Shown here: positions 38,747 through 48,666 of the stretch, piece by piece
Layout: each line of letters begins with the position of its first letter
Numbering within the stretch: position 1 is the stretch's first letter
Assembly (NCBI RefSeq): GCF_001708185.1
Contig: NZ_MDDN01000002.1
Coordinates: 124,001-188,000 of the forward strand
DNA: 64,000 nt
From: Lysinibacillus xylanilyticus
GTDB taxonomy: Bacteria; Bacillota; Bacilli; Bacillales_A; Planococcaceae
Direction: 5' to 3'
Translations under genes and position numbers: made by a program
Notes under the pieces: model-generated
Told to the model about the DNA's origin: nothing
What the model saw: only the letters and a program-made list of their open reading frames with translations
Database searches by the model: none

Positions 38747-39505
38747 TTACTCTTTTGCATTTACCCAATAGACAAAACCAATAACCGCTCCCCCAATAAT
38801 ATTACCTAGTGTTACAGGTAATAAATTTGAAAAGGCTCCAGCAAACGATACTAGTTCACCATGAGGTACTAAAAGAGCAAGTGAAAACAATGTCATATTT
38901 GCTATACAGTGCTCAAATCCGATTGTAACAAAAGGAAAAATACAACAGAAAATCATCACTATTTTCCCAGTCTCTGTCTTTAATTTATAGGTACACCATA
39001 CTGCCAAGCATACAAGCAAATTACATAAAATACCTCGACATAAAAGTTCAATGAAACTACCACTCATCTTAGCTGTAGCCAGTTTTTCAATGTAAGCTGC
39101 TGTGTCTCCTGCTGCTAGCCCCGAGTAAAAAAATAATGCCGCTCCTAAAAGAGCACCAAAGAAATTTCCTATGTAACTAGACATCCAAATGCCTAACATT
39201 TCTAACGGAGAGGATTTTTTTGATAGTGTACTAACCGTTAAAACTAAATTATCACCCGTAAATAAATTTGCCCCAGCCATCATGACCATACTAAGGGCCA
39301 CACCAAATGCTAATCCTTGTACGATTTTCATACTTGGTACCCCAGCAGGACTCAATAAGCCTCCAATAGTAACGATGAGCAAAATGCCAAAGCCAACAAA
39401 AAGCCCTCCAAAAATTGCCTGCAGTAAATAATTCACAGGTCTATGCTTCATCATTCTAATTTTGGTTTCAGCTGTTAAACAAACAGCAGAAATTGTTTCT
39501 TTCAT
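38747..39505 (-). CDS. Formate/nitrite transporter family (FNT) channel
   Basis: A 252-residue membrane protein with six hydrophobic segments. FNT features include the GANLFTGDNLVLTVSTLSKK omega-loop region after helix 2 and a central GFEHCIANM pore histidine motif. FNT pentamers pass formate, nitrite or hydrosulfide. GGAGATG precedes the ATG. No formate or nitrite enzyme is adjacent, so the substrate is open. Confidence 0.88.
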   Translation of the reverse strand: MKETISAVCLTAETKIRMMKHRPVNYLLQAIFGGLFVGFGILLIVTIGGLLSPAGVPSMKIVQGLAFGVALSMVMMAGANLFTGDNLVLTVSTLSKKSSPLEMLGIWMSSYIGNFFGALLGAALFFYSGLAAGDTAAYIEKLATAKMSGSFIELLCRGILCNLLVCLAVWCTYKLKTETGKIVMIFCCIFPFVTIGFEHCIANMTLFSLALLVPHGELVSFAGAFSNLLPVTLGNIIGGAVIGFVYWVNAKE

Positions 39506-39878
39506 ACTTTCATCTCCTAAAAAACATCAAACTAATTTATATCTCATTTTTAACGCTGATCACAAGTGGTCACCCCATTTTCACTCTAATCAACTTATAA
39601 ACAAGAGTTTCATTTTATCAAATAATATCCCGAAATAATGGTTATTAGCAGATTTAAAGTAAATTGCATCAAATTAACATATATTCATGTATTTTATAAG
39701 GGAAGAGCGTATAAAAGTAGTAAGATATATAGTACGAAGGTTGTACTTTTTCATATGTGCCAGAAATGGTAGCACTTTTGAGGAAACTGATTGATCATGA
39801 TGCCACCCAACTATTGCATCACTAACAACTGGTCAAATCAAGTGCTAGAGATCGAATACCTATCCAAAGCTAAAAAAA
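39506..39878. other. Intergenic stretch with no gene recognised
   Basis: Contains the leader of the FNT gene. A short plus-strand frame (near 39767-39825) encodes VPEMVALLRKLIDHD-like residues but has no start region or resemblance I can support. Confidence 0.4.
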
Positions 39879-39904
39879 CGAAGGGTAGATTAGATTCCCC
39901 TTCG
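39879..39904 (-). terminator. Terminator of the oxidoreductase gene
   Basis: CGAAGGG/CCCTTCG arms, followed by TTTTTTTAGC on the minus strand. Confidence 0.75.
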
Positions 39905-39944
39905 TATCTCTATAGGCTGTCAATAGCTTGATCCTTCCGAGGCT

Positions 39945-40946
39945 TTAACTACTGCTGAAAGAAGTCAAAAAAATCTTCCCTTTAGTGGCTTTAGAAGATT
40001 CAACGGCCATTATCGCCTTTTTAATGTCTAACAAATCATAATAAGAATCAACTGCCATCATTTTTAACGCACCACTATTAACTAGATCAATTAAGTGATT
40101 AAATGTATTTTGCCATCTTTCAATCGAGACTTGCTTATTCCAATGACGTAAATGGAACATATTTGCCTTTACATTTGCCTCTTTAACGATACTTTGCCAA
40201 TTCACTTGTACACCTGATAAAAGACCAATTGCTAAAAAATTGCCTCCAGGTTTCAAACTGAAAGCAAGTTCATTACCTGCTGCCCCTCCAACGGAATCAA
40301 TAGCTGCATCAGCACCTTTACCATTTGTTAGTTCCATTACTGTCTCATAGAGCGGTTCTATTGAGGTATTTATCACATAAGAAGCGCCAAGCTGAATCAA
40401 AACGTCAGTATGACTATTATTTCTCGTGACCGCGATTAGATGAAAACCTAACAATTTTGCAAGTTGAGCAAAAATATGTCCAATTGCGGACCCACAAGCA
40501 TTCACTACTAATACATCATTTGGTCGCAATTGTAATATGTCTGTACAAGTTACCCACGCCGTCATTGGGTTGATATACATTTGGGCTGCAGTAAAATCAT
40601 CTATTGAATCAGGAATTGGAATAGCAAATTCTGCGCTAGTCCTTACAATTTCCTGCCAAGTCCCTTCTCCTCGTAACGGTAATACACGCTTTCCGATAAG
40701 ATTTTGAGAAACAAACGGGCCTACATCCTCTACAATCCTCACTCCTTCGTAGCCAGGGATAGTTGGTAAAGAAATGCGATGAGCATACTTTCCCCATATT
40801 GGTATTAAATCAGAAGGATTAATAGGTCGTGCCAGCATCCGAACAAGAATTTCATGTTCTTGAGGAGGTGCAATCGTTCTATTTTCAAACTTCACAACGT
40901 CCTTAGGGCTTCCAAATTCATATAATTTAATGCATTTTGCTTTCAA
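39945..40946 (-). CDS. MDR-superfamily oxidoreductase (enoyl reductase/quinone reductase-like)
   Basis: A 333-residue zinc-independent medium-chain dehydrogenase/reductase. It has a GroES-like N-terminal half (with PINPSDL at 38-44 and PGYEGVRIV) and an NAD(P)-binding half with VNACGSAIGHIFAQLAK and DSVGGAAGNEL. PINPSDL followed by such a cofactor loop is seen in ETR-like trans-2-enoyl reductases. The start is TTG with AAAGGAG about 10 bases upstream. The exact substrate is unknown. Confidence 0.8.
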   Translation of the reverse strand: MKAKCIKLYEFGSPKDVVKFENRTIAPPQEHEILVRMLARPINPSDLIPIWGKYAHRISLPTIPGYEGVRIVEDVGPFVSQNLIGKRVLPLRGEGTWQEIVRTSAEFAIPIPDSIDDFTAAQMYINPMTAWVTCTDILQLRPNDVLVVNACGSAIGHIFAQLAKLLGFHLIAVTRNNSHTDVLIQLGASYVINTSIEPLYETVMELTNGKGADAAIDSVGGAAGNELAFSLKPGGNFLAIGLLSGVQVNWQSIVKEANVKANMFHLRHWNKQVSIERWQNTFNHLIDLVNSGALKMMAVDSYYDLLDIKKAIMAVESSKATKGKIFLTSFSSS

Positions 40947-40985
40947 ACAACTGTAACTCCTTTATGATTAATAGTATTATTAAAA

Positions 40986-41394
40986 CTACTCATTAAATAA
41001 CATCATTCCTGGAGCATCGGGATCACGTACTTTGAATCCAAGTTTTTGATAAAAAGGTTGTTTACCCTTTGCACATGAAAGCTGAATCCATTTTATATTT
41101 TCTTTTTGACAATGCTCTAACAAGACCTCCATAACCATTGTGCCAACCCCTTTTCGTCGATAATCATGGTGCACCATGACATCACAAATAAAGGTTTGAT
41201 AAATGCCATCAGAAATAATTCTTCCATAGCCATTAATGTCCTATCATCATAAATAGAAGCGCTATACCAACTGTTAGAAATTGCTTGATATTGTTGATCA
41301 TACGTATAAAGTCCTTTCGCATCCAGCCTGTTGTTTGATGTAAAGCTTTATATGCCCCAATCGTTGGGTTTTCTTCACTAATTACGTACTTCAT
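40986..41394 (-). pseudogene. GNAT acetyltransferase with two frameshifts
   Basis: The frame from ATG 41394 reads MKYVISEENPTIGAYKALHQ, as in small GNAT acetyltransferases. It then loses one base near 41322 (GGCTGGATGCG where TGG-GAT-GCG is needed) and shifts again near 41232-41241. The last part (40986-41177) is open and carries the acetyl-CoA region HHDYRRKGVGT and the FYQKLGF end. Together they span a normal-length enzyme of about 137 residues, so this is a decayed gene. Confidence 0.75.
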
Positions 41395-41466
41395 AAATAT
41401 CCCCCTTCCAATTTCGAATAAATATACAATACAGAATCTATGATTTAATTAACTGATGAATATTTT

Positions 41467-42150
41467 TTATAACTGCGAAATGGTAAAATCACCATTCTCT
41501 GTCATACATAGCTGCAAATTTTTATTGATTTCTATCTTAATGGGACTAACAATCGCTTTTTTATCAGAAAAATACCAAATACGTTCACTTGGTCCTAAAA
41601 GCAAATTTACACCATCCTCATAATTCCCCATAAATGTGAGAGCTTCTGAACGAATTTCGTTATTATTCATTGGCGTTATACCGTATGCTTTTAAACTATT
41701 AGCTACTGAATCAATAGCATCCGACGTTAAATTCATTTCACCAATATTTAGTACATGTTCGGGTGAAAAAGAGTCGGCATCTTGTTTTGGATTTACTTCC
41801 TGCCTTGAAATGAGCTCTATAATATTTCCTTCTGGATCGTAAAAATAACATGAATGAGCCTTTAATCTGTCAAAATATACTTCATCCTGTCCTTCTGAAA
41901 ATAATAATTCTGCATGATCTTTCACCCAAATTTTCCCTTGTTGAAACAAATTACATGGAATATTTAATGCAAAGTGATATTGTTTTTTAACATAAGAAGG
42001 TATTTTTTCAAAAGTGATAATACTTTCACCAACAGCTATATCAACAAAATTATCCGTATTCGTTATTAATGCAAATCCTAAATGATTGCAGTAAAATTCC
42101 TTCATTTTATCTACATCATACGCGTATAGCTTCACTTTTGTAATCCTCAT
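41467..42150 (-). CDS. VOC-family protein (glyoxalase/ring-cleavage dioxygenase fold)
   Basis: A 227-residue two-module vicinal-oxygen-chelate protein. The first module has MRITKVKLYAYDVDKMKEFY and ends with YFYDPEGNIIEL, a typical VOC metal-ligand Glu. The second is more diverged. The function could be a dioxygenase, a lyase or a resistance protein. AAAGGAG precedes the ATG. Confidence 0.7.
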   Translation of the reverse strand: MRITKVKLYAYDVDKMKEFYCNHLGFALITNTDNFVDIAVGESIITFEKIPSYVKKQYHFALNIPCNLFQQGKIWVKDHAELLFSEGQDEVYFDRLKAHSCYFYDPEGNIIELISRQEVNPKQDADSFSPEHVLNIGEMNLTSDAIDSVANSLKAYGITPMNNNEIRSEALTFMGNYEDGVNLLLGPSERIWYFSDKKAIVSPIKIEINKNLQLCMTENGDFTISQL

Positions 42151-42273
42151 TGTCTAGCATCTCCTTTGCAATTTATTGTATTTACTATATCTACTAATAA
42201 TAAATGAATACCTCATGCAAAAGAATGAAGATTATAATTTAAGCATTTCAACGAAAGAAAAACCAAAGTTACT

Positions 42274-42612
42274 TTATTGTTGTAGACGATCGCCTCTACT
42301 ATTTGGTTGTGAAATGACTAAAAACTCTACATCTTCCTCTGAATCATTTCGCATCTGATGTGGTTTAAGGGGCGGCACTTTAATTCCTTCATTCTTCTGT
42401 AGGACGATACATTTTCCGTCAATATCAATTGTTGCTGTTCCAGATAGCACAAAGAAAAATTGTTGTGCATGATGATGATAATGATTTACCTCTGCTGTTT
42501 TAGCGGGCATACGCTCATGAATGATACTGAGATCATTATTCTTAACTAAATGCCAACCATCACATTGATCTCCCCATATATAATGTTCTGCACACTGTTT
42601 GCTAATTTTCAA
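42274..42612 (-). CDS. Small cupin-domain protein
   Basis: A 112-residue single-domain cupin. Motif 1 is HYHHHAQQFFFVLSG and motif 2 is PPLKPHQMRN, giving a His-rich metal site. TTG at 42610-42612 is preferred because AAGGTGG sits nine bases upstream and the resulting start (LKISKQCAEHY) fits relatives. An open frame to 42642 has no better site. Catalytic role unknown. Confidence 0.75.
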   Translation of the reverse strand: MKISKQCAEHYIWGDQCDGWHLVKNNDLSIIHERMPAKTAEVNHYHHHAQQFFFVLSGTATIDIDGKCIVLQKNEGIKVPPLKPHQMRNDSEEDVEFLVISQPNSRGDRLQQ

Positions 42613-42725
42613 ACCTAATGACCACCTTCCCTTAATCTTCATTCACATGGATATTCACCCAATATTTGTATAAAATATAAATAAAGAATATTAACTTTTA
42701 AAAATTTCACACAGGAGTGAGAACG

Positions 42726-42941
42726 ATGAATATTAAAAAGCAATTGCTAGGCTCAGCAATAGGCTATATGTTTGCAATATTAATCGCATACTTCTTTTTC
42801 GATTATTTTTCTTGGTCGTTTACTATAGGTTCCTTATTAGGTATCTTGTTTATTTGCTCTAATTTTAAAGTCTATGAGAAGGAGATAGATCCCCCACTCA
42901 TAATGTATTTAATAACTTGTCAAACTTGTTTGCACTCATGA
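42726..42941 (+). CDS. Small membrane protein of unknown function
   Basis: A 71-residue frame with two hydrophobic helices (about 8-23 and 28-45) after MNIKKQLLG. AGGAGTGA precedes the ATG. Its last 44 bases overlap the 3' end of the convergent yoaP gene, so the C-terminal part may have been altered by a fused end. Not recognised. Confidence 0.5.
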   Translation: MNIKKQLLGSAIGYMFAILIAYFFFDYFSWSFTIGSLLGILFICSNFKVYEKEIDPPLIMYLITCQTCLHS

Positions 42942-43653
42942 TTTCATGTGTAATAAACTGACCATTGTAAAGCAGCCCAAAGGTAGTCCATATGATAGGT
43001 GCATTCTGTGCCTCATCTTTCGTCATTAGTTGATAGGCATGGAAAGGAATGCACCTTTTTTTCTCTGCTATATTTTTCAAATCACCTATAACACTTACTG
43101 CAAAAGGACATTGAGTAGTGAAGTATATCTCAATACCACTGTTATTAGATATAGGATTTTTCACCTGTAATTTAAATGAAGGATCCTCGACACAATCGTT
43201 AAATTTATAGACAGCCAGCTGAAAATAAGGCGCTGCTTGATCTACAACTTTAAATCCTAAATGCTCAAAAAAACGCTTATCACTTAGGAATGGAAGCTTT
43301 TTCTTTCCAACTATATGTACGATGCCATCCATACCTTGCGCTAGTGCATCTTCCTTACACTTTTCAAACAATCGTCTAGCGTGATTTTGATTTTTGTATT
43401 TCCCTGAAACCCATAGGCAATTAATATACATATAATTCGGTGCATCAATAGGAATCCAAGCTTGATTTGCGGGTAAATATTCAATAAACACCTTTGCCCG
43501 ATCATTTAGACGATAAAAAACCAATCCTTCATCCATGCGGTTCATTAGCCATTCTTTCTTTTCTTTTACCGCTTGCTCGTATTGCTTCGCACCAAGTGCA
43601 CAACATATATGCTCCTGTTCAATATTGTTCCTAGTAATTTGAATATATTCCAC
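42898..43653 (-). CDS. yoaP: YoaP-family GNAT N-acetyltransferase
   Basis: A 251-residue protein, the same length as Bacillus subtilis YoaP. It has an N-terminal GNAT domain (acetyl-CoA loop around SGKYKNQNHARRLFEKC and RFFEHLGF) and the YoaP C-terminal domain, including FTTQCPFAVSVI with a CP pair. GTG at 43651-43653 follows GAGGTGG with 8-base spacing; the upstream frame is not used. The substrate is unknown. Confidence 0.8.
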   Translation of the reverse strand: MEYIQITRNNIEQEHICCALGAKQYEQAVKEKKEWLMNRMDEGLVFYRLNDRAKVFIEYLPANQAWIPIDAPNYMYINCLWVSGKYKNQNHARRLFEKCKEDALAQGMDGIVHIVGKKKLPFLSDKRFFEHLGFKVVDQAAPYFQLAVYKFNDCVEDPSFKLQVKNPISNNSGIEIYFTTQCPFAVSVIGDLKNIAEKKRCIPFHAYQLMTKDEAQNAPIIWTTFGLLYNGQFITHEIMSANKFDKLLNTL

Positions 43654-43847
43654 TTTACCATCCACCTCTTTATTTACCAAAAATGGTAACCACATTTACC
43701 TATATACTATCGGTAATAGAAAATGGTTAGCAATGCCCCTTCCTCTTATCTTACAACTTTTCGGTAATTGGCTATCATAATCCACTTAACTTTTTCGTTC
43801 AATAAATTTACAATAATATTACAGCCACTTGGAATGGAGGATGACAT

Positions 43848-44405
43848 TTGGAGAGAATTATTATTAGACGCCCCCAATCAACAGACACTGAAGAGTTGCA
43901 TAAGTTTTTTTTACTTGTTATTGCCGATACATATACAAAGGAAGGTCTTGCAGAGCTATATGACGAGCAAAAAAATGAATGGGAAATAAAAAAACATTAT
44001 TTAAAATTAGATTGTGATAGCCAAGGTGAGGAACGATTTTTCTGGTTAGCCATTCACGCAGAAACAAAGAAAATTGTAGGAACCATAGAGTATGGTATCG
44101 CGAATGAATTAATTCAAAAAAACGTCCAGGAAGATTTAACAGACTTTCCTGAGATCGGGACGGTTTTTGTGCACCCTAACTATCAAAATCGAGGTATAGG
44201 AACGATGTTACTTCAACAAATGTTAACTACGCTAGAGAGTAAAAATAGTAGAGGCTTTTGTTTAGATAGTGGTTATAAACAGGCACAATTGATTTGGCAG
44301 AAAAAATTTGGCAAGCCAGATTTTTTACTTGAGCATTATTGGGGTGAAAACAGTCACCATATGATTTGGAAGCAAACATTTCCAAATATAAAAGAGGAGG
44401 AATAA
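43848..44405 (+). CDS. GNAT N-acetyltransferase
   Basis: A 185-residue single-domain acetyltransferase with the acetyl-CoA signature VHPNYQNRGIGTMLLQQ (about 106-122) and ENSHHMIWKQ end. The TTG start has GGAGG at 43836-43840. A second, broken GNAT gene follows three bases downstream. Confidence 0.8.
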   Translation: MERIIIRRPQSTDTEELHKFFLLVIADTYTKEGLAELYDEQKNEWEIKKHYLKLDCDSQGEERFFWLAIHAETKKIVGTIEYGIANELIQKNVQEDLTDFPEIGTVFVHPNYQNRGIGTMLLQQMLTTLESKNSRGFCLDSGYKQAQLIWQKKFGKPDFLLEHYWGENSHHMIWKQTFPNIKEEE

Positions 44406-44408
44406 TTT

Positions 44409-44835
44409 ATGCAATACAAAATTTCACAAGAACTAGATGCAGGCAAAAAATATTATATTAATAACAAGCTATATGAATATAATCTAAAGCATTTTCCAAA
44501 TGATTTAAGGGGCAAATATCAAGAAATCAACTTATTTCTTACAGATGAAGAAGGTCAAATTTGTGAGAGGCATTCTGGGAGAAATTTGCTGGAATTGGTT
44601 AGAGATACATACACTTATGATTGATGAGTATCTTCGCGGATTAGGGTATGGGTCTAAATTATTGTTAGAAATTGAACAAATTGCTATAAATAACGATTGT
44701 GATTTCATAAAGGTAGATACTTTAAGTTTTCAGGCTTTAGATTTTTATCAAAATCATGGATATGAAATCTATGGTACATTGGACAATGTCGGAAGAGATT
44801 ATAAGCATTACTATTTAAAAAAGGATCTTTCATAG
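44409..44835 (+). pseudogene. GNAT acetyltransferase with one frameshift
   Basis: The first frame (from ATG 44409) reads as the N-terminal beta sheet of a GNAT enzyme up to EEGQIC. The second frame continues with LGEICWNWLEIHTLMIDEYLRGLGYGSKLLLE, the core and acetyl-CoA loop, to the FYQNHGYEIYGTL end. One extra base near 44562-44570 separates them. Intact length would be about 142 residues. Confidence 0.75.
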
Positions 44836-45215
44836 GATTAGCAAATGTCCTCTATGCTTTGAACAAAAAATCAAGCTCTCGTCATGGTGCATGTAGCTAT
44901 CCAACTACTATGAAAACCTTATATAGATACAAAGTGCTAGGTTAGGACAATTATTATCATCATTTAATTCTCTTACTATTCATCTTTTCATTTCTATATT
45001 TATTAATATTGTACCCTCACTGAATGAGTAAGTTAACATTCCACATATTTGTGGTAGAATTTTTTAACACATGTACTATTAACAATATTTTTTAAGAATT
45101 ATGTAAGGTTTAAATAAAAAGGACGTCATGTCACTAATTTAAGCTAACATGTAGGAGCTAAATCGAACAAACAATAATATATAGTCGAGGTGCATGACCT
45201 TTATGTATTTTGGAA
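44836..45215. other. Intergenic stretch with no gene recognised
   Basis: AT-rich, with no frame carrying a ribosome binding site and no repeat from the other families. Confidence 0.4.
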
Positions 45216-45326
45216 TCATTCCAAACACACTAACAAGCCTTGCAATATTATTCCTAATATTGCAAGGCCTATAAGAAACAAAGAAATAAAAAACGCCCCT
45301 TTGGATTTACCAAAAGGACGATTCAT
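45216..45326 (-). CDS. Small single-helix membrane peptide
   Basis: A 36-residue frame, MNRPFGKSKGAFF then a hydrophobic helix to LLVCLE. AAAGGTGG lies nine bases before the ATG. A perfect 14-bp inverted repeat (45237-45250 with 45255-45268) lies within the helix-coding part, so the mRNA is strongly structured. Not recognised; such one-helix peptides are frequent in spore formers. Confidence 0.5.
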   Translation of the reverse strand: MNRPFGKSKGAFFISLFLIGLAILGIILQGLLVCLE

Positions 45327-45477
45327 CTCGTATTACCACCTTTAATCTATAAGAAACTCACATTGCTCACCTAAAGTAAAGTAGTTTTACGATACTGCAC
45401 CACAGAATTACGGGTGCTTAAACGAGAGAGCCTAATAAAGAAATCCTATTCGGTACATATCATTTTGCTAGCGTAAA

Positions 45478-46857
45478 TTAAATTTGTTTTTCAAACCTTT
45501 TAAAAGCCTCAGACATTCTGTTAATAATCTCTTCAACCTGTTGGCTTGTAATAATTAGCGGTGGGGCAAGAGCAACCGTATTTGTTCCCTTCCAATCGAA
45601 GTAACGTAATTGCAGCCCTAAGTCCATGCATATATCTGTATACAGAGCTGCGGCGTGTATCGACGGATCAAATGAGATGCCGTTTTCAGGATCTTTAACT
45701 AGCTCAATACCGGCAAGTAGACCAAGTCCTCTTACATGCGTTATATGTTTATGACTGCTTTCAAGATACTTAAGTCCTTTTAATAATTCTTCACCGCGAA
45801 GTCTACTATTCTCAACAATTTGATCCCTTTCTAATATCTCAAGTGTCTTCAAGCCAACTGCGCAAGCCATTGGATGTCCACTATATGTGAAGCCATGGAA
45901 CATCATTTCATCGGATTGAATAAATGCTTCTCTTACCTGCTCTCTCATAATTACGGCACCTAGGTGTGCGTACCCACTTGAGATTCCTTTTGCAACACAA
46001 AGAAAATCAGGTACAATGTTCCAATTATCAACACCAAAGGTCTTTCCGGTTCTACCAAACCCACAAATCACCTCATCTGCAATAAGCAAAATGTTGTGTT
46101 CGTCGCAAAGTTCGCGAACAGCTTGAAGATATCCGTCAGGTGGGAACCTTACCCCGCCTGCGCCTTGAATTGGCTCCAGAATGACAGCAGCTATGGTGTC
46201 GGATCCTTCTGATTCAATTATCCCACGAATAGAACGCGCGTAATTTGGATCAGTTTTGTCACCAAGTTCTGCATTTAGAACATGCGCTGCAGCAGTAAGG
46301 AAGTTCGGAGCATTGGAAGTCGTAAATTTGTTGAATCCCTCAATTCCGGTAGCACTTGTAGCTCCTACTGTAACCCCATGGAATGATTGTTCAAGGGAAA
46401 TAATTTTAGTTTTCTCTGGCTGACCTTTTACTTTCCAATAAAAACGCGCTAGTTTAAATGCAGTATCATTAGATTCCGAGCCTCCCGATGTGAAGAAGCA
46501 AACATTCAAATCACCAGGTGCTAATGAGGCCACTTTCTGTGCTAAAAGGATAGCGGGCTCGTTGGATTGTCCGCTGAATGAAGAGCTGTATGAAAGTTTT
46601 AACATCTGCTGTTTTGCTACCTCAGCAAGCTCTTCATTCCCGTAGCCAAGGTTAACATTCCAAAGCATCGAAACCCCATCAATACGCTCTTTCCCCTCTA
46701 TGTCTTTCAGATAAATTCCTTTGCCTTCTGTAAAGATTGTTGAAGGCCCCGATAAATAATGAGCTCTTGGTGGTGTTGTTGGATGCAAATAATGTTTTTT
46801 ATCAAGTTCTGATAATTCTAATTTACTTAGGTTTTTCCTCTTTGTAACGAATTGCAT
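45478..46857 (-). CDS. Class III (omega) aminotransferase
   Basis: A 459-residue fold-type I PLP aminotransferase of the class III group: FTSGGSESNDTAFKLAR (phosphate loop), ADEVICGFGRTG (Asp for the pyridine nitrogen), and FLCVAKGISSGYAHLGA with the Schiff-base lysine. These enzymes move amino groups from amines or omega-amino acids to pyruvate or 2-oxoglutarate. It follows an APC permease gene 50 bases upstream, so uptake and deamination of one amine are likely linked. The amine is unknown. Confidence 0.8.
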   Translation of the reverse strand: MQFVTKRKNLSKLELSELDKKHYLHPTTPPRAHYLSGPSTIFTEGKGIYLKDIEGKERIDGVSMLWNVNLGYGNEELAEVAKQQMLKLSYSSSFSGQSNEPAILLAQKVASLAPGDLNVCFFTSGGSESNDTAFKLARFYWKVKGQPEKTKIISLEQSFHGVTVGATSATGIEGFNKFTTSNAPNFLTAAAHVLNAELGDKTDPNYARSIRGIIESEGSDTIAAVILEPIQGAGGVRFPPDGYLQAVRELCDEHNILLIADEVICGFGRTGKTFGVDNWNIVPDFLCVAKGISSGYAHLGAVIMREQVREAFIQSDEMMFHGFTYSGHPMACAVGLKTLEILERDQIVENSRLRGEELLKGLKYLESSHKHITHVRGLGLLAGIELVKDPENGISFDPSIHAAALYTDICMDLGLQLRYFDWKGTNTVALAPPLIITSQQVEEIINRMSEAFKRFEKQI

Positions 46858-46907
46858 ATTTTATTCCTCCTTTATTAGACAAATACTATTAAGCATTGTT
46901 CGTTTAT

Positions 46908-48299
46908 TTAACTAATTTTCTGCCCTTCTATATCTGTTAAGAGTTTCTTTGATTCTTTTGAATACAAGGATCGAATCGCGAAATAACAAGCACCAATCCC
47001 CATCCAGGTAAATCCAACTATTTTTCCGGTTGTTGAAAGCCCCCATAAAATATAAAGACAAACCAACATCCCTATTAACGGAATAATCAAATATTTAACG
47101 ATATTTTTTTGCTTATTTTTTAAATAGTAATGATTAATTACACAAACATTCACGAAAGCAAATCCTAATAATCCACCAAATGCAACTAAGTCGGATACAA
47201 TTTGCAGATTCAAAGATACTGCACCAATAATTCCGATGATTGACATTAATAAAATATTATTAACCGGTGTTTTATATTTTGGATGAATATAGCTAAAAAA
47301 TTTTCGAGGGATGACATTGTCACGCCCCATCCCCAAGAGCAGACGACTTGAAGCTGATTGGCTTGCTAAGGCACTCGCAATTCCAGATGCGATAATCGTA
47401 AGTGTAATATAATTCTGGAGGAACCCGCCCCCTATAGTCTCTAAAACGTTGAAGAAGGCTGTGTCGGGATTATCAATAGCTAAATAGTTTCCTACAAGAA
47501 TCACTGCTAAATAAGTTACGGAAACATAAAATACTGTTTGAATGACACAGGTAAACAAAATGGCCAAACCAATTTTATTCCCCCCTACGTTCGTCTCTTC
47601 GGCCAAGGTTGTTATAGCATCAAAACCTAGGTAAGCGACAATCACAATAGCTGCCCCACCAATAACCGCTCCTATTGAAAATGAATCACCATCATAAATT
47701 GCCTTATAGTTTATAAAAGCTAAATCGCCTGTTATAATAAAGTGACTTGCGCTGAAAACAAAGGCAATCACCGCGATAATCATGAGGAGCACTAAAACTA
47801 AGTTCAACTTAGCTGCTATATCAATTCCAATCATATTTACAATCGTGATTGGGATAGCGAAAATGAGCACCCAGCCCCAAACTGGAATGCTTGGTACAAG
47901 AGCGTTTGCAAAACTTGCACTGATTAAAAAAGTTAACATGGGTATCAACAGATAATCAAGGAGCATTCCCCATCCAGCTATAAAACCTATTTTAGGGTGT
48001 AGCGCTTTATGGGCGTAGGTATAGGTTGAGCCCGCAACTGGGTAAGCTTCAACCATTTTACCGAAACTGTTCGCCGTAAATAACATTGCAACAAAACCAA
48101 GAACATATGAGAGGACAGAATGGCCCTGAGATACCAATGTGATAATTCCAAACATTGACATCGCTGCAACTGGTGCCATAAAGCCAAGACCAAAAATAAC
48201 TAAATCACGCATCTTTAAACTTCTTTTTAGGCTTTGTCCATCTGATAAAATTTGAATGTTCGCTATTGATTTTTGTGTTTCTATAATCCCTACCCCCAT
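46908..48299 (-). CDS. APC-superfamily amino acid/amine permease
   Basis: A 463-residue permease with 12 hydrophobic segments. Helix 1 has the broken GLGFMAPVAAMSMFG substrate motif, helix 6 has AYLGFDAITTLAEE. Putrescine and amino acid carriers share these. Its start (ATG 48299) has a poor ribosome binding site, so the exact N-terminus is uncertain. It heads an operon with the aminotransferase gene. Confidence 0.8.
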   Translation of the reverse strand: MGVGIIETQKSIANIQILSDGQSLKRSLKMRDLVIFGLGFMAPVAAMSMFGIITLVSQGHSVLSYVLGFVAMLFTANSFGKMVEAYPVAGSTYTYAHKALHPKIGFIAGWGMLLDYLLIPMLTFLISASFANALVPSIPVWGWVLIFAIPITIVNMIGIDIAAKLNLVLVLLMIIAVIAFVFSASHFIITGDLAFINYKAIYDGDSFSIGAVIGGAAIVIVAYLGFDAITTLAEETNVGGNKIGLAILFTCVIQTVFYVSVTYLAVILVGNYLAIDNPDTAFFNVLETIGGGFLQNYITLTIIASGIASALASQSASSRLLLGMGRDNVIPRKFFSYIHPKYKTPVNNILLMSIIGIIGAVSLNLQIVSDLVAFGGLLGFAFVNVCVINHYYLKNKQKNIVKYLIIPLIGMLVCLYILWGLSTTGKIVGFTWMGIGACYFAIRSLYSKESKKLLTDIEGQKIS

Positions 48300-48666
48300 T
48301 GGCGTTATTGTATTTTTTTGTATTTACACAAAGCGTTATCCTCCATATTCAAACCATTTCATTCAAGTCAACCTAGGCATGCTTAGTCTAACTGTACATT
48401 TCAGATTTTGAGTTAATAGACTCAAACGTTCTGCCTAACATAGCCTCAACCCAATCACCATTAATAAACAGTTGTTATTTCGTCATTCATCTGACCCCCC
48501 TCTTTTGTTAATTGCCATTTTTTCCTTCAAACTGTAGTAGGAACAATAAGCATTCTTTATATTAATTTCAGATTATCAGTTTAAGATTATTTAATATTGT
48601 AAAAATCGGAACATTCTAAATTTTACACCAAAACTATTCCAATATACTCATGCCAGGCGCACGTAA
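48300..48666. other. Intergenic leader of the permease gene
   Basis: No gene was found. The region must hold the promoter of the permease-aminotransferase operon and possibly a site for the adjacent AraC regulator. Confidence 0.4.

Noticed and set aside
43768-43989. Alternative frame starting at 43768 over the GNAT start
   Set aside because: It overlaps the GNAT gene in another frame, which has GGAGG at proper spacing and a clear acetyl-CoA motif.
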